A stretch of DNA of 64,000 bases from Nisaea sediminum (lineage in GTDB: Bacteria > Pseudomonadota > Alphaproteobacteria > Thalassobaculales > Thalassobaculaceae): assembly GCF_014904705.1 (NCBI RefSeq), contig NZ_JACZCQ010000003.1, forward strand, positions 434,001 through 498,000, in the 5' to 3' direction. Every line of letters begins with the position of its first letter. Positions within the stretch are counted from its first letter, which is position 1. This document shows positions 17,092-26,828 of the stretch, piece after piece. The translations under genes and the position numbers were made by a program. Below the pieces are notes generated by a model. It was not told the origin of the DNA. It worked only from the letters and a program-made list of their open reading frames with translations, and made no database searches.

Positions 17092-18315
17092 ATGTCCCTT
17101 TCCGAGCGCCTGACCGGCGTCACCCTCAGGGAGAACATTCCGATCACGCTGGTCGGGCTCGGCCATGGCGCGATCCACTGGACGGCCGCGACCTTCTACC
17201 TGCTGCTGCCACCGCTCTCGATGGCGCTCGGGCTCAGCTACACGGAGACCGGCGCGCTGGTCAGCGTGTTCCATGTCAGCTCCTTCGCCGCCAATTTCTT
17301 CAGCGGGCCGCTGATCGACATTTCCGGGCGCAAGGTGTTGTTCCAGATCCTCTCCGTCGCAATCGGCGCGCTGGCGCTCGCCGGGATCGGCATGGCCGCG
17401 AGTTTCCTCGCCATCGCGGGGCTGGTCGCGGTGATCGGCGTCACCGCCAATCTCTGGCACCCGCCGGCGATCTCCTTCCTCTCCGGGCGCTATCCGAAGA
17501 ACCGCGGCTACGCGCTCTCGATCCACGGGCTCGGCGCCAGCACGGGCGACACGATCGCCCCGCTCGCGGCGGGCGCGCTGATCGCGGCGCTCGGCTGGCA
17601 GCAGGCTGCGGAAGTGTCGGCGCTCCCGGTGCTCGCAGTCGCGGCGATCCTCGCGGTCGGGCTGCTGCGCTACGAGACCGTGCGGCCGAAGACCGGGGCG
17701 GCGCACGGGGTCGGGCTCGGCGAATATCTCTCCGGGCTGAAGCGCGTCGTCGCCGACCGCGCAATCCTCGGGCTCTGCCTGATGAGCGGCTTCCGCTCGA
17801 TGACCCAGCAGGGCCTGCTCGCCTTCCTGCCGCTCTATCTCGCGCATGACATGGGATCGGGCCCGGTGATGATCGGCCTCGCCATGGCGGCGATGCAGGT
17901 CGGCGGGGTGATCGCGACGCCGGTCGCCGGGATCTGGTCGGACCGCGCGGGACGGCGCACCGTGGTGCTGGCCGGGCTCGGCGCCTCGACGCTGATCATC
18001 GCCAGCCTCACCTTCCTCGGCAGCGAGACCGCCTTCATCGCCGGCATCTCCATGCTCGGCTTCGTGCTCTTCGCGGTCCGGCCGGTCGTCCACAGCTGGA
18101 TGATGGACCTGACCCCGCCCCATCTCGGCGGCTCGGCGACGAGCCTGATGTTCGGCACGCAGAGCGGCTTCGCGATGATCATGCCGCTCGCCGGCGGCAT
18201 GCTCGCGGACGCCTACGGGCTGGTCTCGGTGTTCTACATGCTGGCGGGCTCGATCCTGATGACCAACCTGATCACGCTCCGCCTGCCGAAGGACCGGGCG
18301 TCGGCCGAGGCCTGA
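17092..18315 (+). CDS. MFS transporter
   Basis: 407 residues with about 12 membrane segments and the MFS loop 2-3 pattern GPLIDISGRKVLFQ near residue 65, repeated in degenerate form (GIWSDRAGRRTVVLAG) near 280. It acts in the inner membrane; the substrate cannot be predicted. AGGA stands about nine bases before the ATG. High GC resumes here, marking the right boundary of the accessory region. It converges on a VOC-family gene 10 bases away. Confidence 0.9.
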   Translation: MSLSERLTGVTLRENIPITLVGLGHGAIHWTAATFYLLLPPLSMALGLSYTETGALVSVFHVSSFAANFFSGPLIDISGRKVLFQILSVAIGALALAGIGMAASFLAIAGLVAVIGVTANLWHPPAISFLSGRYPKNRGYALSIHGLGASTGDTIAPLAAGALIAALGWQQAAEVSALPVLAVAAILAVGLLRYETVRPKTGAAHGVGLGEYLSGLKRVVADRAILGLCLMSGFRSMTQQGLLAFLPLYLAHDMGSGPVMIGLAMAAMQVGGVIATPVAGIWSDRAGRRTVVLAGLGASTLIIASLTFLGSETAFIAGISMLGFVLFAVRPVVHSWMMDLTPPHLGGSATSLMFGTQSGFAMIMPLAGGMLADAYGLVSVFYMLAGSILMTNLITLRLPKDRASAEA

Positions 18316-18325
18316 GGGCGGGCGG

Positions 18326-18970
18326 TCAGGTCAGTTCCTTCACCCCCGTCGGCGTCTCGATCTGCGCCCGATAGCGGATCTTCGGCCCGGGGACGACCGA
18401 CGGCGGACGGTCGACGGCGAGTTCGCGATACAGCGTCTTTATGATCGAGGTATCCGGATGCTCCAGGGTGAACGACAGGAGCCGCGCGCCCAGATCCGGA
18501 ATCTGCTTCATCGCTTCGGGCGCGCCCCTGCGGTCGATGATCGACGGCGCAGCGCCGTCGAGAGGGAGCGAGCCGTCCTCCGGGATGGAGAAGGCGAAGG
18601 ACGGATTCCCGGGCGGAAGCGCAACCTCGTCGCCGAAGATCGCGCGACGGCTCGGGCTCGACACGACGGACCTAATATCCTCCGTGCTGGCGACCCAGCC
18701 GCGCAGGCGCCGCCCCTCGGTCCAGTCCTCCCTGATCTTTTCCGGATCGTCGAGACCGAACCAGCGCGGACGCTCCGGCTTGACCCCGCCCGGGTCGACC
18801 GCGACGATCTCGAGATAGACCCCGTCTCCGAGCTGGAGCCGGTGATTGTAGGTGCCCATATACTCGTGGCGGGCGCCGAACGGGACGTCGACATCGAGAC
18901 AGTCGCGGACGTGCGAGACCCCTTCGACCAGGGTCGGCGCGATGACGGTGAGGTGGTCAAGCTTCAGCAT
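18326..18970 (-). CDS. VOC-family (glyoxalase-like) protein
   Basis: 214 residues. The N-terminal MLKLDHLTVIAPTLVEG and the later GDGVYLEIVAVDPG segment match the Glyoxalase_3-like VOC proteins, which form paired beta-alpha-beta modules around a metal. His6 and Glu (in YLEI) could be metal ligands. No defined reaction can be assigned. It is convergent with the MFS gene and upstream of nothing obvious in an operon. Confidence 0.8.
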   Translation of the reverse strand: MLKLDHLTVIAPTLVEGVSHVRDCLDVDVPFGARHEYMGTYNHRLQLGDGVYLEIVAVDPGGVKPERPRWFGLDDPEKIREDWTEGRRLRGWVASTEDIRSVVSSPSRRAIFGDEVALPPGNPSFAFSIPEDGSLPLDGAAPSIIDRRGAPEAMKQIPDLGARLLSFTLEHPDTSIIKTLYRELAVDRPPSVVPGPKIRYRAQIETPTGVKELT

Positions 18971-19052
18971 TTGGGCAGGCCTCCAATGCGGCCCCTGATG
19001 GCAGGGACCGGCCAGAACCCGTCTTCCGGGTCATTTACTCAGTCTACGAGTC

Positions 19053-20024
19053 TTACCGCAGATCCAGATTGCGCCGGATCGCGCCGGTCGCGTCGTCGAT
19101 CAGCTCGTGCGCCTGGTCGACCATGCGGGTCAGATTGATGAAGGCGTGGCAGACGCCGGGATAGAGCTTGTATTCGACCGGCACGCCGGCCGCCTCCATG
19201 CGCGCCTTCATGTGGACGGAGTCGTCTCTGAGCGGGTCGAGGCCTGCGGGATAGAGCTGGGTCGGCGGCAGGCCCGCAAGATCGGCTTTCAGAGGGCAGG
19301 CATAGGGGTTCGTCGCGTCCGCATCGTCCTTCAGGTAATGGTTCCAGTACCAGCGCATCGAGGCGGTGGAGAGGCCGAAAGAGCCGTCGCCGAAAAGCGT
19401 GTGGGACTCGTCCTCAAGGTCCCGGTCGAAGCAGCCATAGAACAGGGTGAGAGAGCGGATCGGGCTGTCGCCCCGGTCGCGTAGCGAGAGCGCCGCGCCG
19501 AGCGCGAGATTGGCCCCCGCGCTGTCGCCGCCGACCGCGAGCTTTTCCGGATCGAGGCCCCAGCCGGCACCGTGCGCGCGCACATGATCGATGGCGGCAA
19601 CGCAATCCTCCAGCGGCACCGGGAACTTGTGCTCCGGCGCGAGGCGGTAATCGACCGCGGCGACGGCGCAGCCGCTCTTCAGCGCGAGATAGCGCATCGC
19701 CCGGTGATGGGTCTCGAGCGAGCCGACGACCCAGCCGCCGCCGTGAAAATAAACTAGAACCGGCGCCGGGCGCGGGACGTCGGGATAGAGCAGCCGTACC
19801 CGGATCGGCCCGTGCGGTCCCGCGATCGTCTCTTCGCGGACCTCGGCCATCTCGGGCAGTTCCTGGTTCCACCAGGCGCGTTCGGCCTCCATCCGGACGC
19901 GGGCTTCCCGCGGGGTCGGGTCGAGCGGGACGGGACCGAGATTTTCCTCGGCAGCGATTTCGACCATGCGCTCGATGGCCTTCGCCATCTGCGGGTCGAT
20001 GGAATAATTGTCGGTCTCGCTCAT
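19053..20024 (-). CDS. alpha/beta hydrolase (hormone-sensitive-lipase family)
   Basis: 323 residues with the HSL hallmark YFHGGGWVVGS near residue 91 forming the oxyanion hole. The nucleophile elbow GDSAGANLALG is near 164, the catalytic Asp in LDPLRDDS near 264 and the catalytic His in GVCHAF near 294. It hydrolyses carboxyl esters of unknown identity, probably in the cytosol because no signal peptide is present. Confidence 0.92.
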   Translation of the reverse strand: MSETDNYSIDPQMAKAIERMVEIAAEENLGPVPLDPTPREARVRMEAERAWWNQELPEMAEVREETIAGPHGPIRVRLLYPDVPRPAPVLVYFHGGGWVVGSLETHHRAMRYLALKSGCAVAAVDYRLAPEHKFPVPLEDCVAAIDHVRAHGAGWGLDPEKLAVGGDSAGANLALGAALSLRDRGDSPIRSLTLFYGCFDRDLEDESHTLFGDGSFGLSTASMRWYWNHYLKDDADATNPYACPLKADLAGLPPTQLYPAGLDPLRDDSVHMKARMEAAGVPVEYKLYPGVCHAFINLTRMVDQAHELIDDATGAIRRNLDLR

Positions 20025-20107
20025 GATTCCCCCGGAATGCCACGCTGTTTTTCGCGGCAGCTTATCAGCGCACCGGGAGCCCGGCCAAGATATCCCGCGG
20101 AACCGCT

Positions 20108-21646
20108 TCAGTAGCGATCCGCGAAGGATCGTTCGACCGGCCCGTTCGCCGTGATCTCGGTCCCGGTCAGCGTCCGCTCGCTATTGGCCTGGCGCCAGGA
20201 GAGCATCGCGCGCGCGGCGGCCAGTTCCTCCGCCGCGTAATCCGGGTTGCCGGAGAGATTGACCAGCTCCGCCGGATCCGCCTCGAGATCGAAGAAGAGC
20301 GGCGGCAGGGCGGCGAAATGGACGTATTTGAACCGTTCGCCGCGGTGCACCGCGAGTTGGCACTGGTCGAGCTTGAGGCCGAGCGCCGCCTCCGGTTTGC
20401 CGCTGACGACCTCGCGGAAATCGAACTCCCAGTGCGCCGCGTCTCGCCAGCCGGCAGGCTCCTCGCCCCGGAGAAACGGCAGCAGCGAGCGGCCGTCATA
20501 TTGCAGCGGAATGTCGATGCCGCTCCATTCGGCGAGCGTCGGCGCGATGTCGATGGATTCCGTGAACTTCCGCACCCGGCTGCCGCGCGGCCCGCCCGGC
20601 GCCCGGACGATCAGCGGAATGTGGTAGCTGCCCTCGAAATAGCCGAGTTTCCCGAAGAGATGGTGCTCGCCCATCATCTCGCCATGGTCGCTGGTCAGCA
20701 CGATCAGCGTGTTCTCATAGGCGCCCGCGGCCTTCAGCCCGGCGATCATCCTTCCGAGCTGGGCGTCGACCTCGGCGATCATGCCGTAATAGACCGCGCG
20801 CACCGCGCGGATCTCGTCGTCGCTCCAGTCCGTCACCGGCCGGTCGCCGCCGCCGGGCACGAAGGATTTGGATTTCACCTCGCCGAGGACGTAGCGCACG
20901 AAGGGATGCAGCGCGCCCTCCTCTTCCGGCGAGCCGGCACGGACCGGCAGCTCGACCGCCTCGTCCGGCACCATCGAATTGTAGGGCTCCGGCACCGAGA
21001 AGGGCGGATGCGGGCGGATGAAGGAGAGATGCGCGAACCAGGGCGCCCCGCTTTCCTGCCGGTCCACGAAATCGAGGAAGCGTTCGGTGATGTAGCCGGT
21101 TTCCGTATGCTCCGCCTGGAAGCGCGGGATCAGGTCCGATCGCTTGAAGGGGGTCGGGACCTTGCCGTAGACCCCGCCGAGCCCGTCCGAGACGTCCTCG
21201 CCCTTGCCTCCCAGCCATTGCAGCCAGTCCGCCGCCTGCTCGTCGAAGCGGGCGATCCGCTCGAAGCCCGGCAGGACCTCTTCGTAGGTCTTCAGGCGCG
21301 GATCGTCCGGCGCCAGGGCGCGCGGATCGAAACTCTGGTCTGTATAGCCGAACAGCGCCGGTCCGTAGCCGGCGCGCCGGCCCTCGAGCGCGATGTTGGT
21401 GAACCGCGCATCCAGCGGCGTGCCGTTGCGGCAGACCCGGTGGTTCATCTGGTAGAGCCCGGTATAGAGCGAGGCCCGTGCCGGCGAGCAGGGCGCGGCC
21501 TGGCAGTAATGCCGCTCGAAGAGCACGCCGTCGGCCGCGAGCGCGTCGATGTTCGGCGTTTTCACGGCGGGATGGCCGAGGGCGGAGAGACAGTCGGCGC
21601 GCCACTGGTCGGCGGTGATGACGAGGATATTTCCGGGAAGGGACAT
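20108..21646 (-). CDS. type I sulfatase
   Basis: 512 residues beginning NILVITADQWRADCLSALGHP, with the metal-binding Asp of sulfatases. The formylglycine signature CSPARASLYTG near residue 52 (Cys-x-Pro-x-Arg) makes it a type I sulfatase requiring a formylglycine-generating enzyme, which is not in this window. TSDHGEMMGEHHLFGK near 318 is the second metal site. No signal peptide is visible, so the site of action is unclear. The substrate, perhaps a sulfated sugar or choline-O-sulfate, is unknown. Confidence 0.9.
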   Translation of the reverse strand: MSLPGNILVITADQWRADCLSALGHPAVKTPNIDALAADGVLFERHYCQAAPCSPARASLYTGLYQMNHRVCRNGTPLDARFTNIALEGRRAGYGPALFGYTDQSFDPRALAPDDPRLKTYEEVLPGFERIARFDEQAADWLQWLGGKGEDVSDGLGGVYGKVPTPFKRSDLIPRFQAEHTETGYITERFLDFVDRQESGAPWFAHLSFIRPHPPFSVPEPYNSMVPDEAVELPVRAGSPEEEGALHPFVRYVLGEVKSKSFVPGGGDRPVTDWSDDEIRAVRAVYYGMIAEVDAQLGRMIAGLKAAGAYENTLIVLTSDHGEMMGEHHLFGKLGYFEGSYHIPLIVRAPGGPRGSRVRKFTESIDIAPTLAEWSGIDIPLQYDGRSLLPFLRGEEPAGWRDAAHWEFDFREVVSGKPEAALGLKLDQCQLAVHRGERFKYVHFAALPPLFFDLEADPAELVNLSGNPDYAAEELAAARAMLSWRQANSERTLTGTEITANGPVERSFADRY

Positions 21647-21813
21647 GACGGTCCGGGCTCCGCACGCAACAGGGAAGGAAAGGGCCGGCGAACGGTCCCA
21701 CCTTGTTCCGATCCGCTCAACAGAAAATTCCGTTACGGAAGTGGTGGTTGCCTCCGATCTCCTGCTACTCTCCGCCGCGATTGAATCCCGCCCCGTTTCC
21801 CGGACCCGACCTG

Positions 21814-22920
21814 ATGAGCATCCTCGAATTCCTCGATCACGCCTTTTCGAAGGACTATGCCGAAGCCCGCGCCCGTTTCCTCGCCGCCGCCGAGCGCGAG
21901 GGCGCCGACATCACCACCTATCTGAACCCGAACAAGGGCCCGAACGGCGAGGAACTCGCCTGCGACGCCGCCTGGGTCGGGCCGAAGGATGCGAAGAAGG
22001 TTCTGGTGACGATCTCGGCGACGCATGGGGTCGAGGGCTTCTGCGGCTCCGGCGCGCAGATCGACTGGTTCCTCTCCGGCGCCCGTCAGGGCCTCGGCCC
22101 GGACATGGCGGCGCTGCATATCCACGCGCTGAACCCGTACGGCTTCGCCTGGCTCCGCCGCGTCACCGAGGAAGGCTGCGACCTCAACCGCAACTATGTC
22201 GACTTCACGAAGCCGGTGCCAGAGAACCCCGGGCATGACGAACTGGTCGATGCCCTCGTCCCGGCCGCGCTCGACGAGGCCACGCTGAAGAAGGCGTCGG
22301 AAAAGATCGCCGCATTCCGCGCGGCGCATGGCGAACAGGCTTTCCAGACCGCGCGCAAGGCCGGTCAGTACCGCCACGCCCACAGCATGTTCTTCGGCGG
22401 TTTCGGTCCGACCTGGTCACGCCAGACGCTGGAAAAGATCATCGAGGATTTCAAGCTGGACGACCGCTCCCTCGTCGCGGTGATCGACTATCACACCGGC
22501 CTCGGCCCGTTCGGCTATGGCGAGCCGATCTGCGCCCACCTGCCGGGGAGCCAGGGCATGCAGCGGGTGGTGGAGATGTACGGCGATTCCGTCGGCGTGC
22601 CGGAACTCGGCACCTCCTCCTCCATCCCGCTGCACGGAACCTCGCGCGAGCTCTGGAACGCCAAGCTCGGCGATGACTACACCTATGTCGCGCTGGAATA
22701 CGGTACCTATAGCGGCGACCGCGGCCTGATCGCGCTCCGCCAGGACCATTGGCTGCACAACAGGGGCGAGGTCGACTGGAGCGATCCGGAGACCCAGCGC
22801 ATCAAGAACCAGATCCGCAACCACTACTCGCCGCAGATGGACGACTGGTACGAGATGGTTCTCTGGCGCTCCCGCCAGATCATCCGCCAGACCATGATGG
22901 GGCTGGAGAAATTCGGATGA
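21814..22920 (+). CDS. DUF2817 / M14-like metallopeptidase family protein
   Basis: 368 residues from the ATG at 21814; an in-frame start at 21703 is rejected because it runs through the divergent promoter region. The zinc-site pattern ISATHGVEGFCGSGAQ lies near residue 67 (His and Glu), ALNPYGFAW near 109, and DLNRNYVDF near 123. YHTGLGPFGYGE is near 227. The family is related to M14 carboxypeptidases, but its activity is uncertain. Its stop overlaps the start of the next gene (ATGA), so it is coupled to the DinB-like protein. Confidence 0.83.
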   Translation: MSILEFLDHAFSKDYAEARARFLAAAEREGADITTYLNPNKGPNGEELACDAAWVGPKDAKKVLVTISATHGVEGFCGSGAQIDWFLSGARQGLGPDMAALHIHALNPYGFAWLRRVTEEGCDLNRNYVDFTKPVPENPGHDELVDALVPAALDEATLKKASEKIAAFRAAHGEQAFQTARKAGQYRHAHSMFFGGFGPTWSRQTLEKIIEDFKLDDRSLVAVIDYHTGLGPFGYGEPICAHLPGSQGMQRVVEMYGDSVGVPELGTSSSIPLHGTSRELWNAKLGDDYTYVALEYGTYSGDRGLIALRQDHWLHNRGEVDWSDPETQRIKNQIRNHYSPQMDDWYEMVLWRSRQIIRQTMMGLEKFG

Positions 22921-23417
22921 GCGACCTTGCCGATCATTTCCGCACCATGGCGCGGTACAATCGGCGGGCCAACGAAGTGCTCTACGACGCCTGCGCCAGA
23001 CTTTCCGAGACGGAGTTGAAGAAAATCCGTCCAGCCTTTTTCAACAGCATTCATGGCACGCTGAACCATGTGCTGCTCGGCGACCGGATCTGGATCACCC
23101 GGTTCGAGGGCAGGGTACATCCTTCGACCGACCTCGACACGATCCTGCACGAGGATTTCGCCGATTTGCGCATCGCGCGAACCGAAATGGACACGAGAAT
23201 CGAGGCCTTCTTCGACGGCATAACGGAGAGCAATCTCGACGGCACCTATCGCTACATCAACAACCAGGGCCTCGATGTCACCGACCGCGCTCGCATCGCA
23301 TTTCCCCACTTCTTCAACCACCAGACCCACCACCGCGGCCAGGTCCACGCCCTGCTCTCGCAGACCGATGTGCCGCCGCCGTCACTCGATCTGCACCGGC
23401 TGATCAATCCGGTTTGA
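22917..23417 (+). CDS. DinB-family protein
   Basis: 166 residues starting MSDLADHFRTMARYNRRANE, with HVLLGDRIWITRFEG near residue 44 and the closing HFFNHQTHHRGQVHALL near 123-139. Three His residues at standard positions (His44, His127 and His131 by rough count) form the family's metal site in a four-helix bundle. Bacterial DinB proteins include thiol-dependent transferases. No specific role can be assigned. ATGA overlap with the upstream metallopeptidase gene. Confidence 0.87.
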   Translation: MSDLADHFRTMARYNRRANEVLYDACARLSETELKKIRPAFFNSIHGTLNHVLLGDRIWITRFEGRVHPSTDLDTILHEDFADLRIARTEMDTRIEAFFDGITESNLDGTYRYINNQGLDVTDRARIAFPHFFNHQTHHRGQVHALLSQTDVPPPSLDLHRLINPV

Positions 23418-23446
23418 GAGGCGCGGCGGCGCCTTGCCGGCAAAAG

Positions 23447-23472
23447 AAAAGGCCGCCCGAGGGCGGCCTTTC
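23447..23472. terminator. bidirectional intrinsic terminator
   Basis: A near-perfect palindrome, AAAGGCCGCCC / GGGCGGCCTTT, with A and T tracts on the two sides lies between the converging DinB-like (+) and OmpA-like (-) genes. Confidence 0.88.
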
Positions 23473-23494
23473 CGTTGGAAGTTGGGTCAACCGC

Positions 23495-24388
23495 TTAGCG
23501 GATGATCTCGATCTTCACGCGGCGGTTTTCGGCGTTCTTCACACCGTCCTCGGTCGGGACGAGGTTTTCCGTCTCGCCATAGACCTTGAACTCGGTGAGC
23601 CCCGTGATCTTCTTGGTCGAACGGATATCGAGAGCGCTCAGAACCGATTTGTTGCGCCGTTCGGCGAGCTTCAGGTTGTAGCTCACAGAACCGGCCCGGT
23701 CGGTGTAACCGGAGAGGATCACGGTGCGTGCCTTCATCTCGTCGATCGCCATGCCGGCTTCGGCAATGATCGCGCTCGCCGCGGCAGTGATGCCGTCGGA
23801 GTCGAAGTCGAAATTCACCGTGTAGGTCGCCGCCATACGCTCGGGCGCCTTCGGAGCCGGTGCCGGAGCCGGAGCCGCAGCGGCCGGAGCCGGTTTCATG
23901 GCGAGCCTGATCGCCTTCATCGCCGCATCATAGTCGGCGCGGCAGGCAGCGATGTCCTCGGGCTGGAAGTTTTCTTCCTGCTCCTGCATCCAGCAGTCGA
24001 ACGCAGCCTGGGCCATGGCCGCAAAGACCGGAGCCTTCTGCGTCGCCGACGCATCCAGCGCCTCTACGAGTTCGCGGCGGGCCGTGGCGAGTTCACCCTT
24101 GTGCGCGGCCGGCAGGTTGCGTGCCGCAAGTTCTTCCGGGGCCGTCGGCTGGTTGTTGGCCGCGGCGATCGCGCGAAGCGCGAAAGCGTCGGAGTCCGCG
24201 TAGTCGGCCTCAAGGAATTCAAGTTCCGACAGACGCATGTATTCCTTGTAGAGCGCGTTGGTGAAGTCGGTTCCCTTTGGCTCAACCTCGCGTGCATTTT
24301 CGAGCTGCATTCCGGCACAACCGGACAGCAGGACCGCGCCGAACACAGCGGCGGCAATCTTAAGTTTCGGGTAATGAAGGCGTTTCAT
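23495..24388 (-). CDS. OmpA-family outer-membrane lipoprotein
   Basis: 297 residues from the ATG at 24388, preceded by a strong GGAGGGGAG ribosome site. The signal peptide ends in the lipobox LLSGC (Cys near residue 24), so it is a lipoprotein. A helical middle is followed by an Ala/Pro-rich linker (about 168-185). An OmpA-type peptidoglycan-binding domain follows, with VNFDFDSDGI near 195, GYTDRAGSVSYN near 233 and a closing NAENRRVKIEI. It probably anchors the outer membrane to peptidoglycan. A strong bidirectional terminator follows it. Confidence 0.92.
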   Translation of the reverse strand: MKRLHYPKLKIAAAVFGAVLLSGCAGMQLENAREVEPKGTDFTNALYKEYMRLSELEFLEADYADSDAFALRAIAAANNQPTAPEELAARNLPAAHKGELATARRELVEALDASATQKAPVFAAMAQAAFDCWMQEQEENFQPEDIAACRADYDAAMKAIRLAMKPAPAAAAPAPAPAPKAPERMAATYTVNFDFDSDGITAAASAIIAEAGMAIDEMKARTVILSGYTDRAGSVSYNLKLAERRNKSVLSALDIRSTKKITGLTEFKVYGETENLVPTEDGVKNAENRRVKIEIIR

Positions 24389-24543
24389 GCTTCTCCCCTC
24401 CTCGGTGGCATTTTGCATGGCTGTGAAGAGTCCCTATAGACTCATAGCGCAATGGCAGGCGCGGGCAATGTTTTTCCGCACATTGGAGTTTCAGCGAAAT
24501 ATTCGGCAGAAATCCGCAAAAAATAAGTCTGATTTGTGAGACC

Positions 24544-25797
24544 TCAGAATCTGTCGGCTTCGAAAGGAGCAAGGTCAATGTCACTGGGCCGTCCAGCGAT
24601 ACTGTCGGCCAGAAGGTCGGCTGTCCGGGCGGCAAGCGTCAGGCCGATATGGCCATGACCGAAGCCGAGAAAAACATTCTCCAATCCGGGTGCCGAACCA
24701 ATCACCGGTTTACTATCCGGCGTTGAGGGACGATGCCCGAGCCATTCCCGAGTAACGTTTACAGAAAGTCCCGGAAGTGCCTTTTGGGCCAGTGGCAGCA
24801 TTCTCTTTATGCGCGTAAAATCTTCCGGAGCATCCACTCCCGCGAACTCTACACCACTTGTGAGCCGAATACCATCCTGCATCGGTGCCAGCACGAAGCC
24901 GTGATCGCCGATCACCACCGGCCGGGTCAGTGTCGGCCCGTACTCCGGCTGCACGAGATTGAGGTGATAGCCGCGCTCGGTATCGAGCGGAATGCGGATG
25001 CCGAGCCGCTCGCAGACCCTCCCCGACCAGGCGCCGGCGCAGATCACCACATGCTCCGCTTCGTGAATGCCGAGATCGGTGACGACGCGGCTGACCCGGT
25101 TGCCGTCCCGCTCGAAACGCACCGCCTTCTCGGCGAGGATGCTGCCGCCCAGCCTCGTGAAGGCCTCCGCATAGGCCTCGGCAAGCTTCACCGGGCTGGT
25201 GACGAAGAGATTGTCCGGCTGGAACGCACCGTGGGTGAAACTCGGCGCGAGGCCCGGCTCGAGCTGTCGGAGCTCGTCCTGGTTCAGCAGCTGCAGATTG
25301 ACGCCGAGCTTCTGCATCACCAGGCGTTCCTCCAGCGTGCTGCGGAAGGAGGCCTCGCCGGTATAGACCTTGAGCCAGCCAAGCGGCTTCACGATGCCCT
25401 CGATCCTGTGCGCCTTCATCAGCGCCTTGTGCGCCTCGCCAGCCGGCGCCACGAGGGCGCTCAGCTCCCGCGAGATCTGCTCAACCCTGGCGGGCGTGCT
25501 CGCGGCGAAGAAGCGCCAGAGCCAGGGCGCCAGCCACGGCAGGTAGGACCAGCGGATGGAGACCGGACCGCTGCGGTTGAAGAGCATTTTCGGCAGCTGC
25601 TTGAAATTGCCGGGCGAGCCCGTCGGATAGACTGCCCCGACGGCGATCGAGCCCGCATTGCCGAAGGAGGTCGCACGCCCCGGCGCTTTCGGATCAATCA
25701 CGGTGACCTTGCGGCCGTCCATCTGCAGGCGCAGCGCCGTCGCGATGCCGACGATGCCGGCGCCGACAACGATGGTCGATTTCGAACCCTTGGACAC
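24544..25797 (-). CDS. FAD-dependent D-amino-acid dehydrogenase-like oxidoreductase (DadA family)
   Basis: 417 residues from a GTG at 25797. The N-terminal FAD-binding Rossmann motif VVGAGIVGIATALRLQ is near residue 10, the DAO-family middle is present, and near the C-terminus LGHRPSTPDSKPVIG and FLGFGHGHIGLTLA match DadA-type enzymes. These oxidise D-amino acids or other secondary amines and pass electrons to the respiratory chain. It lies eight bases downstream of a carnitine-dehydrogenase-like gene, so the two probably form an operon. An N-methylated substrate is possible, but this is inference. Confidence 0.87.
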   Translation of the reverse strand: MSKGSKSTIVVGAGIVGIATALRLQMDGRKVTVIDPKAPGRATSFGNAGSIAVGAVYPTGSPGNFKQLPKMLFNRSGPVSIRWSYLPWLAPWLWRFFAASTPARVEQISRELSALVAPAGEAHKALMKAHRIEGIVKPLGWLKVYTGEASFRSTLEERLVMQKLGVNLQLLNQDELRQLEPGLAPSFTHGAFQPDNLFVTSPVKLAEAYAEAFTRLGGSILAEKAVRFERDGNRVSRVVTDLGIHEAEHVVICAGAWSGRVCERLGIRIPLDTERGYHLNLVQPEYGPTLTRPVVIGDHGFVLAPMQDGIRLTSGVEFAGVDAPEDFTRIKRMLPLAQKALPGLSVNVTREWLGHRPSTPDSKPVIGSAPGLENVFLGFGHGHIGLTLAARTADLLADSIAGRPSDIDLAPFEADRF

Positions 25798-25805
25798 GGG
25801 TGGCC

Positions 25806-26756
25806 CTATCCTTTCGCCTGCAGCATCTTCAGGAGCGCGATCAGCTTGCCGTCGCGCTCGGCTTCGAGATCGTCGATGGAACGGCCCGCCGCCTCTTCCT
25901 CAACCCCCGCAATCAGCGCTGCGCGGAGCGAGGCGTCGAGCTTCGGCGTCTCCTGCATGGTCTCCCACCAGGCCTCCATCGCCGGGCCGATATGGTCGTA
26001 GAAATGCGCCATGCCGCCCTTGCCGCCGGCGAGGTTGAAAATCATGTGCGGCCCCATCAGGGCGAGCCGGAGACCCGGCCCCTGCGACATCGCGGCGTCG
26101 ATATCCTCGATCGAGGCGATATCCTCCTTCACAGCCAGCAGGGCCTCGCGCCAGAGCGCCGCCTGCAGGCGGTTCGCGAGATGGCCCTTCAGTTCCTTCT
26201 TCAGCCGGATCGGGTGCTTGCCGACATGGCGGTAGAACGCCATCGCCCAGTCGGCAGCAGCGGGATCTGTCTCCTTGCCGGCGACGACCTCGACCAGCGG
26301 GATCAGATGCGGCGGGTTGAAGGGATGGCCGATCACCATGCGCGGCGCGCTCTTCAACCCCTGCTGCATCTCGCTCATGACGAGACCGGAGGTGCTGGAG
26401 GCGAAAATCGCGCTCGGCCCGAGCGCTCCGTCGATCTTCTGGTAGAGCTCGCGCTTGACGTCGAGCCGCTCCGGCGCGCTTTCCTGGATGAAGTCGGCGC
26501 CCGCGACCGCCTCTTCCGGCGTCGCGACGAAGGAGAGCCGCTTGCGGTCGGCGCCGGCGCTGAGCCCGAGTTCGGTCAGTTGCGGCCAGGCATTGTCGAC
26601 GAAGGCGCGGAGCTTGGCCTCGGCACCCGGTCCCGGATCCCAAGCGGTCACGTCGTAGCCGCGGGCCAGAAAATAGGCCGACCAGCTCGCGCCGATCGTG
26701 CCGCCCCCGAGAATGCCGATCCTGCCGACCCTGTCCACCGCCGTATAACCCGTCAT
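25806..26756 (-). CDS. 3-hydroxyacyl-CoA dehydrogenase-family enzyme, L-carnitine 3-dehydrogenase-like
   Basis: 316 residues from the ATG at 26756. The NAD-binding GILGGGTIGASWSAYF is near residue 14, the conserved SSTSG near 122, the catalytic His region GHPFNPPHLIPLVEVV near 141, and GHLANRLQAALWREA near 191. The single-domain size fits carnitine 3-dehydrogenase or gulonate 3-dehydrogenase better than the two-domain beta-oxidation enzymes. The family oxidises a secondary alcohol with NAD. It is first in an operon with the DadA-like gene. Confidence 0.82.
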   Translation of the reverse strand: MTGYTAVDRVGRIGILGGGTIGASWSAYFLARGYDVTAWDPGPGAEAKLRAFVDNAWPQLTELGLSAGADRKRLSFVATPEEAVAGADFIQESAPERLDVKRELYQKIDGALGPSAIFASSTSGLVMSEMQQGLKSAPRMVIGHPFNPPHLIPLVEVVAGKETDPAAADWAMAFYRHVGKHPIRLKKELKGHLANRLQAALWREALLAVKEDIASIEDIDAAMSQGPGLRLALMGPHMIFNLAGGKGGMAHFYDHIGPAMEAWWETMQETPKLDASLRAALIAGVEEEAAGRSIDDLEAERDGKLIALLKMLQAKG

Positions 26757-26828
26757 GCCGTGCTTCCCCGCTTCGCTTCGTGTTTTCTTTCCGCCACTTA
26801 ACACCAGCCTGCGCGCGCGGAAAAGCGA

